Of a stretch of 64,000 nucleotides of DNA, positions 17,996-27,105 are shown piece by piece. A program made the position numbers and the translations under genes. The stretch's first letter is position 1. Every line of letters begins with the position of its first letter. The stretch comes from Nocardia salmonicida NBRC 13393 (GTDB lineage Bacteria > Actinomycetota > Actinomycetes > Mycobacteriales > Mycobacteriaceae): assembly GCF_001613085.1 (NCBI RefSeq), contig NZ_BDBR01000031.1, positions 62,001-126,000 of the forward strand. The letters are read 5' to 3'. The notes under the pieces are model-generated. The model had not been told where the DNA came from. It did no database searches and saw nothing but the letters and a program-made list of their open reading frames with translations.

Positions 17996-19927
17996 TTGAT
18001 CGGCCAGATGCTGGAAGGGCGCTATCGCATCGATGCGCCGATCGCTCGTGGCGGGATGTCGATGGTCTTCCGCGGGACCGACACCCGGCTCGATCGCCCC
18101 GTCGCGATCAAGGTGATGGACCCGAAGTTCGCCGGCGACCCGCAGTTCCTGAGCCGCTTCGAGTTCGAGGCGCGCGCGGTGGCCAAACTCAAGCACGCGT
18201 CACTTGTCGCGGTCTACGACCAGGGTGTCGACGGCGAATACCCGTTCCTGATCATGGAATTGGTCGAGGGCGGCACGCTACGTGAGCTCCTGCGCGAACG
18301 CGGGCCGATGCCGCCACACGCCGTGCGGGCCGTGGCCGAGCCGGTGCTGCGCGCGATCGGCACCGCCCACGACGCCGGCCTGGTTCACCGCGACGTGAAG
18401 CCGGAGAACGTGCTGATCTCCGACGCGGGCGAGGTGAAGATCGCCGACTTCGGCCTGGTCCGCGCCGTGGCCGCGGCCAATACCACCTCCGCGAGCGTGA
18501 TCCTCGGCACGGCCGCCTACCTCTCCCCCGAGCAGGTCACCACCGGCACCGCGGACGCCCGCAGTGATGTGTACTCCTTCGGCGTCCTGATCTTCGAACT
18601 GCTCACCGGGCGGGTGCCGTTCACCGGCGACAACTCGCTGTCGGTGGCGTATCAGCGGGTCGAGAACGACGTGCCCGCGCCGAGCAACTTCATCGGTGGG
18701 GTGCCGCCCGAATTCGACGCACTCGTCGCCAAGGCGACCTCCCGCGACCCCGCGCAACGCTTCGCCGACGCCAACGAGATGGCGGCGAAACTGCAGTCGA
18801 TCGCGATGGAGCTGAACCTGCCGCCGTATCGGGTGCCCGCACCCCGGGATTCGGCCGAACATCTCAGCGAGAGCTATCAGACCGGCGCCGCGCATCATCC
18901 CGGCGAGCGCCCGATCACCCCGCCGCCGCTGGCCGCGCACCATTCCCCCGCACCGGAGCCGCACCACACCAGGGTGGTGACCGCGCCGCGCCCGCGGCCG
19001 GAGGAGTACGCCCCCGCACCGGCGGCGACCGCGTTCGGCACCGGCGACAGCCATGCTCGCCGAACAGGCTTGGTGTGGGTCGGCATCGTCACCGCGCTGA
19101 CCCTGTTGGTCGGCATCGGCGGCTGGTGGCTCGGGGTCGGCCGTTACAGCTCGGTGCCCCCGATCGCGGGCATGGACTCCGAACGGGCCGTCGCCGTGCT
19201 GCAAGAGGCCGGTTTCGACACAGAGCTTCGGCAGAAAGCTTCCGACACCATTCCGGTGGGCGGGGTTGTCGGCACCGATCCGTCGGCCGGGTCGCGGGTG
19301 ACCAAGAGTTCCACGATCGCGGTGCTGATCTCGAACGGCAAACCGCGGGTGCCCGATATCAAGGCGGGCGATCAGATCAGCGCCGTCAACCAGGCGATCC
19401 GCGACGGCGGTCTGCAACCGATCGACGCCGGTGAAGCGGCCAGTACCGCACCGAAGGGCTCACTGGCGAAGGTAGAGCCCGCGCCGGGTACGATCCTGCC
19501 GATGGGCGGCCAGGTGAAGGTGTACCGCAGCAAGGGATCTCAGCCTGTCAATGTGCCCGATGTGCGTGGCAAGACCGCCGAGGAGGCGGCCAGCGCGCTG
19601 ACCACCGCGGGCCTGGTCGTTCGCGATACGCGCGTGCAGTTCGACAAGAGCATCGAGGGCGACAAGGCCATCGCCACCGAGCCCGCCGTCGGCGCCACCC
19701 TGCAATCGGGCGACACCGTGACACTGATCCTGTCGAACGCGGTGAAAGTGCCCAATGTGATGGGTCAAAGCGTCGGCAGTGCCCGTTCCAAGCTGCAACA
19801 GCTCGGTCTACGAGTAGAGGTCAAATCCCTCACCGACTCCGACAGTTCGCTGGTGATCGGCCAGGTTCCGGGTTTCAACTCGAACGTGGAGGCGGGCAGC
19901 GTCGTGACGCTCACCGCCTTGCCTTGA
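17996..19927 (+). CDS. pknL: Serine/threonine protein kinase PknL with PASTA domains
   Basis: A 643-residue Hanks-type membrane kinase. Kinase domain: glycine loop ARGGMS, VAIK with Lys39, HRDVKPEN with Asp133, DFG at 151-153, then GTAAYLSPEQ. A basic/proline-rich linker leads to one transmembrane helix (about 358-380, LVWVGIVTALTLLVG), followed outside by four PASTA repeats of about 65 residues each that should sense peptidoglycan or lipid II. I chose TTG 17996 because GGAGG lies 8 bases upstream. The M. tuberculosis PknL lacks PASTA repeats as far as I recall; corynebacterial and nocardial forms have them. Confidence 0.92.
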   Translation: MIGQMLEGRYRIDAPIARGGMSMVFRGTDTRLDRPVAIKVMDPKFAGDPQFLSRFEFEARAVAKLKHASLVAVYDQGVDGEYPFLIMELVEGGTLRELLRERGPMPPHAVRAVAEPVLRAIGTAHDAGLVHRDVKPENVLISDAGEVKIADFGLVRAVAAANTTSASVILGTAAYLSPEQVTTGTADARSDVYSFGVLIFELLTGRVPFTGDNSLSVAYQRVENDVPAPSNFIGGVPPEFDALVAKATSRDPAQRFADANEMAAKLQSIAMELNLPPYRVPAPRDSAEHLSESYQTGAAHHPGERPITPPPLAAHHSPAPEPHHTRVVTAPRPRPEEYAPAPAATAFGTGDSHARRTGLVWVGIVTALTLLVGIGGWWLGVGRYSSVPPIAGMDSERAVAVLQEAGFDTELRQKASDTIPVGGVVGTDPSAGSRVTKSSTIAVLISNGKPRVPDIKAGDQISAVNQAIRDGGLQPIDAGEAASTAPKGSLAKVEPAPGTILPMGGQVKVYRSKGSQPVNVPDVRGKTAEEAASALTTAGLVVRDTRVQFDKSIEGDKAIATEPAVGATLQSGDTVTLILSNAVKVPNVMGQSVGSARSKLQQLGLRVEVKSLTDSDSSLVIGQVPGFNSNVEAGSVVTLTALP

Positions 19928-20050
19928 AGGGGCAAGGATCCCGAGAAGGACAAAGAAAAACCCGGACGCGGCCCTCGCTGACCACTCCCGGGCTCGCCGA
20001 CCGCACACCTCGAGTCCGCCATGACCGCACTACCAGCCAGTTGGGACCGG

Positions 20051-20082
20051 CAGGGCCGCGAACTCGAGCGCGCCAGCGCTCC
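20051..20082. repeat. Interspersed hairpin repeat, copy 1 (beside aroG stop)
   Basis: The sequence from CAGGGCCGCG to CTCC contains GAGCGC-GCCA-GCGCTC (20066-20081). A copy differing by a single inserted base is at 47737-47766, and a shorter relative at 59814-59834. All three sit immediately 3' of a minus-strand gene, so on that strand they form a hairpin just after the stop codon. Confidence 0.6.
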
Positions 20083-20086
20083 GAAA

Positions 20087-21472
20087 TTACCGCAGCATCT
20101 CCGCGACCAGGAACGACAGTTCCAGGGACTGCTGGGTGTTCAGGCGCGGGTCGCAGGCCGTTTCGTAGCGGCCGCTGAGGTCGAGATCGGAGATGTCCTG
20201 GGCGCCGCCGAGGCACTCGGTGACGTTCTCGCCGGTCAGCTCGATGTGCAGGCCACCGGGGTGGGTGCCGAGGGCGTGGTGGACCTCGAAGAAGCCCTGG
20301 ACCTCGTCGACGATGCGGTCGAAGTGGCGGGTCTTGAACCCGGTGGACGACTCGTGGGTGTTGCCGTGCATCGGGTCGCACTGCCAGATCACCTGGTGGC
20401 CGGTGGCCTGCACCTTCTCGATGATCTGCGGCAGCACATCGCGCACCTTGCCGTTGCCCATGCGCGCGACCAGGGTGAGCCGGCCCGGCTCGTTGTTCGG
20501 GTCGAGCCGCTCGACGTATTCCACAGCCAGATCCGGCGTGGTGGTCGGCCCGATCTTGAGGCCGATCGGGTTCGCGAGGAGTTCGGCCAGCGCGATGTGG
20601 GCGCCGTCGAGCTGACGGGTGCGCTCACCGATCCACAGGAAGTGCGCGGACAGGTCGTAGAGCAGCGGTTCACCGGTTTCGGACTCGCTCAGCCGCAGCA
20701 TGGCGCGCTCGTAGTCCAGGACGAGTGCCTCGTGCGAGGCGTAGATGCGCGCGGTCTTCAGGCTCGGGTCGTTGACCTGACAGGCGGCCATGAAACGCAG
20801 TCCGCGGTCGATCTCCTCGGCGAGGGTCTCGTAGCGCGCACCCGCGGGCGACTGGGCGACGAAATCGCGGTTCCAGTCGTGCAGGCGGTGCAGGTCGGCG
20901 GTGCCCGCGCTGGTCAGGGCGCGAACCAGGTTCATCGCGGCGCTGGCGTTGGCGTAGGCGCGGACCAGGCGTGACGGGTCGTGGCGGCGCAGCGCCTCGT
21001 CGGCGACAAGGGAGTTGACCATGTCACCGCGGTAGGACGTCAGGCCGAGCGCGTCGGTGTCGGACGAGCGCGGCTTGGCGTACTGCCCGGCGATCCGCGC
21101 CACCTTCACCACCGGCATACTCGCGCCGTAGGTGAGCACCACGGCCATCTGCAGCAGCGTGCGGATATTGCCGCGGATGTGGGGTTCGGTGTTGTCGGCG
21201 AAGGTCTCCGCGCAGTCACCGCCCTGCATGAGGAACGCCTCGCCGCGAGCCACCTGGGCCAGCTGCGCCTTGAGGTCCTCGACCTCGGCGGGCAGGCAGA
21301 TCGGCGGCACGCTCTCGAGCACGGTGCGCATGGTCGCGGCCTCGTCGGCGTCCCACGACGGCTGCTGCAGGGCCGGGCGGGCCAGCGCAGCGTCGAGGCG
21401 ACCGCGTAGGTCGTCGGGCAGCGGCGGCAGTTCCGGCAGGCGGTCAATGGGTACATCGACGGTCCAGGTCAC
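20087..21472 (-). CDS. aroG: 3-deoxy-7-phosphoheptulonate synthase, class II (DAHP synthase)
   Basis: A 461-residue type II DAHP synthase, close in length to M. tuberculosis AroG (Rv2178c). It joins phosphoenolpyruvate and erythrose 4-phosphate, the first shikimate step. Recognisable blocks are FLMQGGDCAETF (metal-binding Cys), RIAGQYAKPRSS (PEP/phosphate binding), YRGDMVN, HFLWIGERTRQLDGAH, VARMGNGKVRDVLP, WQCDPMHGNTHES and HPGGLHIELTGENVTECLGG. Start ATG 21472 gives the typical mycobacterial N-terminus. Convergent with pknL; no strong terminator between them except repeat copy 1. Confidence 0.95.
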   Translation of the reverse strand: MTWTVDVPIDRLPELPPLPDDLRGRLDAALARPALQQPSWDADEAATMRTVLESVPPICLPAEVEDLKAQLAQVARGEAFLMQGGDCAETFADNTEPHIRGNIRTLLQMAVVLTYGASMPVVKVARIAGQYAKPRSSDTDALGLTSYRGDMVNSLVADEALRRHDPSRLVRAYANASAAMNLVRALTSAGTADLHRLHDWNRDFVAQSPAGARYETLAEEIDRGLRFMAACQVNDPSLKTARIYASHEALVLDYERAMLRLSESETGEPLLYDLSAHFLWIGERTRQLDGAHIALAELLANPIGLKIGPTTTPDLAVEYVERLDPNNEPGRLTLVARMGNGKVRDVLPQIIEKVQATGHQVIWQCDPMHGNTHESSTGFKTRHFDRIVDEVQGFFEVHHALGTHPGGLHIELTGENVTECLGGAQDISDLDLSGRYETACDPRLNTQQSLELSFLVAEMLR

Positions 21473-21655
21473 CAGTTAAGAATACGGCCCCCAGCCACTG
21501 GCGTATATCTGGCGCACCTACAGCGGGCACCGCCGACCCGTGCGCGGTACGCGCGACGTACCGACATAAGGTTTCGTCGACCCGTCGTGGGTCTCTCGCC
21601 CGCCGCGTCGAGTCGGACCCCACGAGCAACCTACCGACACGAAGAGGCGATCTCC

Positions 21656-22153
21656 CTGCGATATTTCTACGACTCGGAATTCATCGAGGACGGCACGACG
21701 ATCGACCTGATCTCGATCGGCGTCGTCTGTGAGGACGGGCGCGAGTATTACGCGGTGTCCACCGAATTCGATGCGAAGCGGGCAGGGCCGTGGGTGCGCA
21801 AGCACGTGCTGCCGAAGCTGCCGAGTGCCGGGTCGCCGCTGTATCGCACCAGGGAACAGATCCGCGACGACCTGTTTAAGTTCTTCCTTCCCCGGCCGAG
21901 TGTGCAGCCCGAGCTGTGGGCCTGGGTCGGCGCGTATGACCACGTGGCGCTGTGCCAACTGTGGGGCGACATGACCGCGCTGCCCAAGGGCATGCCGCGC
22001 TACACCAACGAACTGCGCCAGCACTGGGCCGTCAACGGCAGCCCCGCCCTGCCGCCCATCCCCGACGACGCCCACGACGCCCTCGCCGACGCCCGCCACA
22101 ACCTGGCCAAGTTCGAGGCCATCGAGACCTACCGGCGCACCCCGCGGCTGTAG
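21656..22153 (+). CDS. 3'-5' exoribonuclease, Rv2179c type (likely CTG start)
   Basis: A DEDD-type RNase: YFYDSEFIEDGTTIDLISIGVV carries the Asp-x-Glu metal ligands, WAWVGAYDHVALCQLWG and DAHDALADARHNLAKFEAI supply the remaining Asp/His residues. M. tuberculosis Rv2179c starts MRYFYDTEFIEDG, and here the equivalent position is CTG CGA TAT TTC TAC, with GAAGAGG 8 bases upstream; no ATG/GTG/TTG lies nearby. The only classical in-frame start (GTG 21587) would add 23 unrelated residues. I therefore place the start at CTG 21656, giving 165 residues. Confidence 0.85.
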   Translation: MRYFYDSEFIEDGTTIDLISIGVVCEDGREYYAVSTEFDAKRAGPWVRKHVLPKLPSAGSPLYRTREQIRDDLFKFFLPRPSVQPELWAWVGAYDHVALCQLWGDMTALPKGMPRYTNELRQHWAVNGSPALPPIPDDAHDALADARHNLAKFEAIETYRRTPRL

Positions 22154-22160
22154 GACGAGG

Positions 22161-22196
22161 CGAAGGCCCCGAGTCGAATTCGACTCGGGGCCTTCG
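22161..22196. terminator. Bidirectional terminator, perfect 36-base palindrome
   Basis: Positions 22161-22196 are exactly self-complementary, starting CGAAGGCCCCGAGTC and centred on GAATTC. It lies between the convergent exoribonuclease and qcrB genes and can fold on either RNA strand. Confidence 0.8.
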
Positions 22197-22213
22197 TGCT
22201 TCGTGCGGTTCGG

Positions 22214-23824
22214 TCAGTGACCGGACGGCTCGCTGTTGTTGGCGATCGCCTGCTGCTCGGCGAGGACGGTGAGCATACGGTGCTCCTCGTTCTCCTCGAT
22301 CTCGGCCCAGCTGTCGCCCTCGGCCTTGGGGTCGGCCTTGAGGAAGCTACCGGTGCCCGGCTTGCCCGCCGAACCCAGCTTGTTCATCTTCTTGGGCACC
22401 GGGGCGCCCTGGTATTCCAGCGGGATGGCGTGGCCGTGTGCGTCGACCCCGCCCAGCGGCTGGTGCACCTCGATGTACTCACCGTGCGGCAGACGCTTGA
22501 TCACACCGGTTTCGATGCCGTGCTCGAGCACCGCCCGGTCACTGCGCTGCAGACCGATGCAGAACCGGTAGGTGATGAAGTACGCGATCGGCGGCAGCAG
22601 CAGCACGCCGATACGACCGATCCAGGTGGTCGCGTTCAGCGAGATGTCGAACTTCAGCGCGATGATGTCGTTGACACACGACAGCGTGAGCACCACGTAG
22701 AACGCGATGGACATGGCGCCGATCGCGGTACGCACCGGCACGTCGCGCGGACGCTGGAGCAGGTTGTGATGCGCCGTGTGGTCGTTGGTGAGGCGCTTCT
22801 CGATCCACGGGTAGGCGATCAGCAGCGTGAACACCAGACCCATGATGAGCGCGACCCAGAACACCGCCGGGATCGTGTAGTTGCCCAGGTAGATCTCCCA
22901 CGGCGGCATCAGACGCGCCATACCGTCGGTCCACATCATGTAGAAGTCGGGCTGCGAACCCGCCGACACCTGAGACGGGTTGTACGGACCGAGGTTCCAG
23001 ATCGGGTTGATCTGCAGGACACCGCCCATGATGCCGACGATGCCGAGGGTGAACGCGAAGAACGCGCCCTGATCGGCGGCGAACACCGGGATGATGCGCG
23101 CGCCGACCACGTTGTGCTCGGTGCGGGCCGGTCCGGGGAACTGGGTGTGCTTCTGGTACCAGACCAGCGCGACGTGCGCGCCGATCAGCGCCAGGATGAT
23201 GCCGGGCAGCAGCAGCACGTGCGCGATGTAGAGGCGCGGGATGATGATGTCGCCGGGGAAGTCGCCGCCGAACATCAGCCAGTGCAGCCAGGTGCCCACG
23301 ACCGGGACACCGATGGTGATGCCCGAGAACGCGGCGCGCAGACCCGTACCGGAGAGCAGATCGTCGGGCAGCGAGTAGCCGAAGAAGCCTTCGAACATCG
23401 CCAGGATCAGCAGCAGCGAGCCGATCACCCAGTTCGCCTCACGCGGCTTGCGGAACGCGCCGGTGAAGAAGATGCGGAACAGGTGGATGATGATCGACGC
23501 CGCGAACAGCAGGGCCGCCCAGTGGTGGATCTGCCGGACGAACAGACCGCCGCGCACCTCGAAGGAGATGTTGAGCGCGGTCTCGTACGCCCGCGACATG
23601 CCGACGCCGCGCAGCGGCTGGTAGGCGCCGTCGTAGACCACATGGGTCATCGACGGATCGAAGAACAGCGTCAGGTACACACCCGACAGCAGCAGGATGA
23701 TGAACGCGTAGAGCGCGATCTCACCCAGCAGGAACGACCAGTGGGTCGGGAAGACCTTGTTGATCGACCGCTTGACGAACGCGGCGGCGCGATACCGCTC
23801 GTCCATCTCGTTTACCTGGCTCAT
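22214..23824 (-). CDS. qcrB: Cytochrome bc1 complex cytochrome b subunit
   Basis: A 536-residue actinobacterial QcrB. The N-terminus MSQVNEMDERYRAAAFVKRSINKVFPTHWSFLLGEIALYAF, heme-ligand helices with FVRQIHHWAALLF and IAHVLLLPGIILALIGAHVALV, and PDFYMMWTDGMARLMPPWEIYL (the PPW-type quinol-site motif of actinobacteria) are clear. It oxidises menaquinol in the bcc-aa3 supercomplex. The ATG at 23824 overlaps the qcrA stop by 4 bases; a longer frame to 23995 is an overlap artefact. Last gene of ctaE-qcrC-qcrA-qcrB, as in mycobacteria. Confidence 0.96.
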   Translation of the reverse strand: MSQVNEMDERYRAAAFVKRSINKVFPTHWSFLLGEIALYAFIILLLSGVYLTLFFDPSMTHVVYDGAYQPLRGVGMSRAYETALNISFEVRGGLFVRQIHHWAALLFAASIIIHLFRIFFTGAFRKPREANWVIGSLLLILAMFEGFFGYSLPDDLLSGTGLRAAFSGITIGVPVVGTWLHWLMFGGDFPGDIIIPRLYIAHVLLLPGIILALIGAHVALVWYQKHTQFPGPARTEHNVVGARIIPVFAADQGAFFAFTLGIVGIMGGVLQINPIWNLGPYNPSQVSAGSQPDFYMMWTDGMARLMPPWEIYLGNYTIPAVFWVALIMGLVFTLLIAYPWIEKRLTNDHTAHHNLLQRPRDVPVRTAIGAMSIAFYVVLTLSCVNDIIALKFDISLNATTWIGRIGVLLLPPIAYFITYRFCIGLQRSDRAVLEHGIETGVIKRLPHGEYIEVHQPLGGVDAHGHAIPLEYQGAPVPKKMNKLGSAGKPGTGSFLKADPKAEGDSWAEIEENEEHRMLTVLAEQQAIANNSEPSGH

Positions 23825-24960
23825 GAACGACGCTCCCAGAAGGCCGGGCCGAGCGGCTCGATGAAGTCGCCCGCGGCGACCAGGAAGCCCTCGGAGTTGA
23901 CGGTGATCGGCAGCTGAGGCAGTGCGCGAGCGGCGGGACCGAAGACCGGCTTGGCCCACTCGGTCGCGAGGAACTGCGACTGGTGGCACGGGCACAGGAT
24001 CCGGTTGGTCTGCTGCTCGAACAGCGAGGTGGGGCAGCCGAGATGGGTGCAGATCTTCGAGTAGGCGAAGTAGTCGCCGAAGTTGAAGCTCTCCTGCCCC
24101 TTACGCTTGATCGCCTTCTCGGCGTCTTCGGTGCGCAGGCGGATCATCATGACCGCGTTGCGGATACCGCGCAGCGACTCGAGCGTTGCGTGCTCGTCGC
24201 CGCGCCACTTCTCTTTCCACGGGAACACGGTTTCCATCGAGCCGGCGTCCAGGTCTTCCGGGCGCACCAGCACGATGTCGCCGGGGCGACCGGTGTCGCG
24301 GCGGATGTAGACGGTCTCACCCGGGTAGTCCGGGGTCCAGCCCGAGACCCACAGCGGCGACTTGTCGCGCTTGGCCCACGGGTTCTTCACCATGCCGCCG
24401 ACGAACACCAGCAGCGCGCCGATACCGAGCACACCGACACCGGCGCCCGCGGTACCGAGCATCATCTTGCGGCGACCCAGGGTGGAGGTGTCGAGCGCGT
24501 CCTGCAGCTCGGCCGCCAGGGTGCGCCGCTCGACCTCGTCCGACGGGCCGTCGTGGCGCTGCTGGATCGAGATCTCCGCGGGGATGAACCGCTTGCGGAT
24601 CAGCACCACCGCGATACCGATGACCAGCACCGAGATGCCGAAGGTCAGGCCGACGAGCGGGGTGAACAGCGAGTAGGCGCTGTGGCCCTCGTCGCCGTAG
24701 CCCTTCCACTCCCACGGCCAGAACAGGAAGACACCGATGAGCGCGGCGGCGGCGAGACCGGAGACGGCGAACCAGAACGTGACCGCACGTTCGGCGCGCT
24801 TCTCGGCCTTGGTGCCGGGCACCGGCCACCGCTCGTTGCGGTAGACGACATCGACGTCGTCGCGATTGGTGCCGAGCTCGACCAGCTCGTCACGCGACAT
24901 CGCGTCCAGTTCGTCTTCGGTGGGTTCGCGACCCATGTCGCTGTGCTCCTGTCCACTCAT
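23821..24960 (-). CDS. qcrA: Cytochrome bc1 complex Rieske iron-sulfur subunit
   Basis: A 379-residue actinobacterial Rieske protein. Three N-terminal transmembrane helices (around WFAVSGLAAAALIGVFLFW, LVGLTFGISVLVIGIAVVL and MLGTAGAGVGVLGIGALLVFVGG) precede the Rieske fold; the [2Fe-2S] ligands are in CTHLGCP and CPCHQSQF. It moves electrons from menaquinol to the diheme cytochrome QcrC. ATG 24960 overlaps the qcrC stop as ATGA. Confidence 0.96.
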   Translation of the reverse strand: MSGQEHSDMGREPTEDELDAMSRDELVELGTNRDDVDVVYRNERWPVPGTKAEKRAERAVTFWFAVSGLAAAALIGVFLFWPWEWKGYGDEGHSAYSLFTPLVGLTFGISVLVIGIAVVLIRKRFIPAEISIQQRHDGPSDEVERRTLAAELQDALDTSTLGRRKMMLGTAGAGVGVLGIGALLVFVGGMVKNPWAKRDKSPLWVSGWTPDYPGETVYIRRDTGRPGDIVLVRPEDLDAGSMETVFPWKEKWRGDEHATLESLRGIRNAVMMIRLRTEDAEKAIKRKGQESFNFGDYFAYSKICTHLGCPTSLFEQQTNRILCPCHQSQFLATEWAKPVFGPAARALPQLPITVNSEGFLVAAGDFIEPLGPAFWERRS

Positions 24961-25829
24961 GATCGGGATCCGATCCACATCGCGGCGCCGACCACTGCGG
25001 TGATGCCGATGACCCAGATCGCCAAACCTTCGGTCGCCGGACCGAAACCGCCGAGGTCCCAGCCGCCGGGCGACTTCTCCTCCGCGGAGTTCTTGACGTA
25101 GGCGACGATGTCGCGCTTCTCCTCCGGCGTCAGCTGCCGGTCGGAGAACTTGGGCATGTTCTGCGGGCCGGTGATCATCGCGTCGTAGATCTGCTGCTCG
25201 TTGGCCTCGGCCAGCGGCGGCGCGAACTTACCGCCGGAGAGCGCACCACCGCGACCGGTGAAGTTGTGGCAGGAGGCGCAGTTCATACGGAACAGCTCCG
25301 AACCACGGGCGATGTCGTCGCCGCGCAGCGATTCCTGGGCGATCTCACCGTTGGCGTCACGGATCACCGAAGGTCCACCACCGTTGGCGGCGACGAAAGC
25401 GCCGATCGCATCGGTCTGGTGCGCGTCGAACTTCTCCGGCTTGCGGATCGCCTGGGCGCCGTTGACGGCCATCGGCATACGACCGGAGGAGACCTGGAAG
25501 TAGACCGCGGCCTCGCCGACACCGATCAGGCTCGGACCACGATCGGCGACACCCTGCAGGTTCGCGCCGTGGCACGTGACGCACGAGGTCTCGTAGAGCT
25601 GCTTGCCCTCGCGAATGAGCGCGGACTGGTCCTCGTGCGCGGTCGCGACCTGGGCCTGCGGGGTGAGCGCGGTAGCCAGGAAGCCGGCTCCGACCAAGCC
25701 GATCATCAGCGCGAGAGCACCCGCGATACGACGGCGGGCGCGGCGCTGCTTACGCGCCTTGGCGGCCTGTGCGTCCTGCCCGGCGCCGGGGCCGGCGGGC
25801 TCTTGGGCCGACGGGGGAGATGAACTCAT
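24957..25829 (-). CDS. qcrC: Cytochrome bc1 complex diheme cytochrome c subunit
   Basis: A 290-residue membrane-anchored diheme cytochrome c. After an N-terminal hydrophobic segment (GALALMIGLVGAGFLATAL) there are two heme c sites, CVTCH and CASCH, and axial Met candidates in GRMPM and NMPKFSD; a C-terminal helix LAIWVIGITAVVGAAMWIG anchors it. It replaces soluble cytochrome c in actinobacterial supercomplexes. ATG at 25829 is preceded by GGG/ACAGA rather than a strong ribosome binding site. Confidence 0.95.
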   Translation of the reverse strand: MSSSPPSAQEPAGPGAGQDAQAAKARKQRRARRRIAGALALMIGLVGAGFLATALTPQAQVATAHEDQSALIREGKQLYETSCVTCHGANLQGVADRGPSLIGVGEAAVYFQVSSGRMPMAVNGAQAIRKPEKFDAHQTDAIGAFVAANGGGPSVIRDANGEIAQESLRGDDIARGSELFRMNCASCHNFTGRGGALSGGKFAPPLAEANEQQIYDAMITGPQNMPKFSDRQLTPEEKRDIVAYVKNSAEEKSPGGWDLGGFGPATEGLAIWVIGITAVVGAAMWIGSRS

Positions 25830-25886
25830 CTGTGTCCCTTTGGAGTAGACGGAACCGACTTGTGCAAATGCTGTGCGCGCCGCGCG

Positions 25887-26498
25887 CTAACGGACGAAGT
25901 AGATCGTGGCGAACAGCCCGATCCAGACGATGTCGACGAAGTGCCAGTAGTACGACACCACGATCGCGGCGGTGGCCTGGGCGGGGGTGAACTTGCTCAG
26001 CGTGGTGCGGACGAGCAGGAACACGAACGCGATCAGACCGCCGATCACGTGCAGACCGTGGAAGCCGGTGGTGATGTAGAAAACCGAGCCGTACGAGCTG
26101 CCGGCGATCGAAGTTCCCTCCTCCACCAGGTGGTAGTACTCGTAGCCCTGCCCGGCGACGAAGAACGCGCCCATTATCAGGGTGATCGTGTACCAGCGGC
26201 GAAGGCCGAACACGTCGCCCTTCTCCGCGGCGAACACACCCATCTGGCAGGTGAACGAGGACGCGATCAGGACGGCCGTCACCGGAATCGCGAGCTTCAT
26301 GTTCAGCTCGGTCGGCTCCGGGGGCCAGTTCCCGTGCGCCTGCGCGCGAGCAACGAAGTACATGGCGAACAGGCCGGCGAAGAACATCAGCTCGCTGGAC
26401 AGCCAGATGATGGTTCCGACGCTGACCATGTTGGGCCGGTTCAGCGAATGCACACGCTGAGTAATGGCCGATCCTGGGGTGCCTACTGCGGTCGTCAC
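25887..26498 (-). CDS. ctaE: Cytochrome c oxidase subunit 3
   Basis: A 203-residue protein equal in length to M. tuberculosis CtaE (Rv2193), with TTAVGTPGSAITQRVHSLNRPNMVSVGTIIWLSSELMFFAGLFA and the terminal ATAAIVVSYYWHFVDIVWIGLF. Five hydrophobic helices are visible. I chose the GTG at 26498, which aligns with the mycobacterial start; frames up to 26765 are artefacts. First gene of the ctaE-qcrCAB unit; a perfect palindrome GTACCCGGGTAC lies 34 bases upstream at 26532-26543 and could be regulatory. Confidence 0.95.
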   Translation of the reverse strand: MTTAVGTPGSAITQRVHSLNRPNMVSVGTIIWLSSELMFFAGLFAMYFVARAQAHGNWPPEPTELNMKLAIPVTAVLIASSFTCQMGVFAAEKGDVFGLRRWYTITLIMGAFFVAGQGYEYYHLVEEGTSIAGSSYGSVFYITTGFHGLHVIGGLIAFVFLLVRTTLSKFTPAQATAAIVVSYYWHFVDIVWIGLFATIYFVR

Positions 26499-26531
26499 GG
26501 GGTAAGTATGACTCTTCGTAGTACGACACAT

Positions 26532-26543
26532 GTACCCGGGTAC
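26532..26543. promoter_or_regulatory. 12-bp perfect palindrome upstream of ctaE
   Basis: GTACCCGGGTAC, 34 bases before the ctaE start on the minus strand. It could be an operator for the respiratory operon; the sequence is short enough that chance is possible. Confidence 0.25.
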
Positions 26544-26677
26544 GAAAGTTTGTGGCGCAAGTCGGAAAACCCACGCACAGAGGGGGTCTACGACATCCGT
26601 CGGCGTGTTGGCGACGATCGCGCGACAACCCATTGTGACAGCGTTGGATGTGGATAGGCTGAGACGAGGAGGCGACG

Positions 26678-27094
26678 ATGGTCGTGGTGCGGATGTGGCG
26701 GCGACTGTTCGGTGGGTCGACGCGGAAGTTGGACCCGGAGCGCGACGATCTCGTCGTGGTCGCATCGAGTTTCGACGATGTCGAGGCTTGTTCGACCGCG
26801 CTGGACCGCGCCGGTGAGCTGGATCGGGAGGCCGACGCGGTGTTGCGCCATCATCTGCGGCTACCCGCCGGCCAGATCGAGGCCGCGTGCGAGATCGCCG
26901 GATACGACGGATACGAACGCGCCGAGGCCACCGCTACCGCGCCGGACCTGGTTCCGATCATCTTGCAGCGGGTACAACGGCTCGATCCGCTGACCTGTTC
27001 GCAGGAACGCTCGCGGATGGCCGGGCTCGCCCAGCGTCACGACGGCGTCGCCGACGGTTGGGACGCGCTGCAACCGCCGCGCACCGCCCCGTAA
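26678..27094 (+). CDS. Hypothetical protein
   Basis: A 138-residue protein I do not recognise. The ATG at 26678 has an excellent AGGAGG 7 bases upstream, and codon use is typical for the window, so it is probably real. The N-terminus is basic (VRMWRRLFGGSTRKL); the middle is charged and probably mostly helical (ALDRAGELDREADAVLRHHLRLPAGQIEAACEIAGYDGYERAEA). No membrane segment or signal peptide. It lies divergent from ctaE and 88 bases ahead of trpD, with a palindrome in between. Confidence 0.65.
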   Translation: MVVVRMWRRLFGGSTRKLDPERDDLVVVASSFDDVEACSTALDRAGELDREADAVLRHHLRLPAGQIEAACEIAGYDGYERAEATATAPDLVPIILQRVQRLDPLTCSQERSRMAGLAQRHDGVADGWDALQPPRTAP

Positions 27095-27105
27095 ACTTGC
27101 CCGAC

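Noticed and set aside
22196..23917. Plus-strand open frame across qcrB
   Set aside because: Shadow of qcrB; rich in Arg, Asp, Gln and His without motifs.
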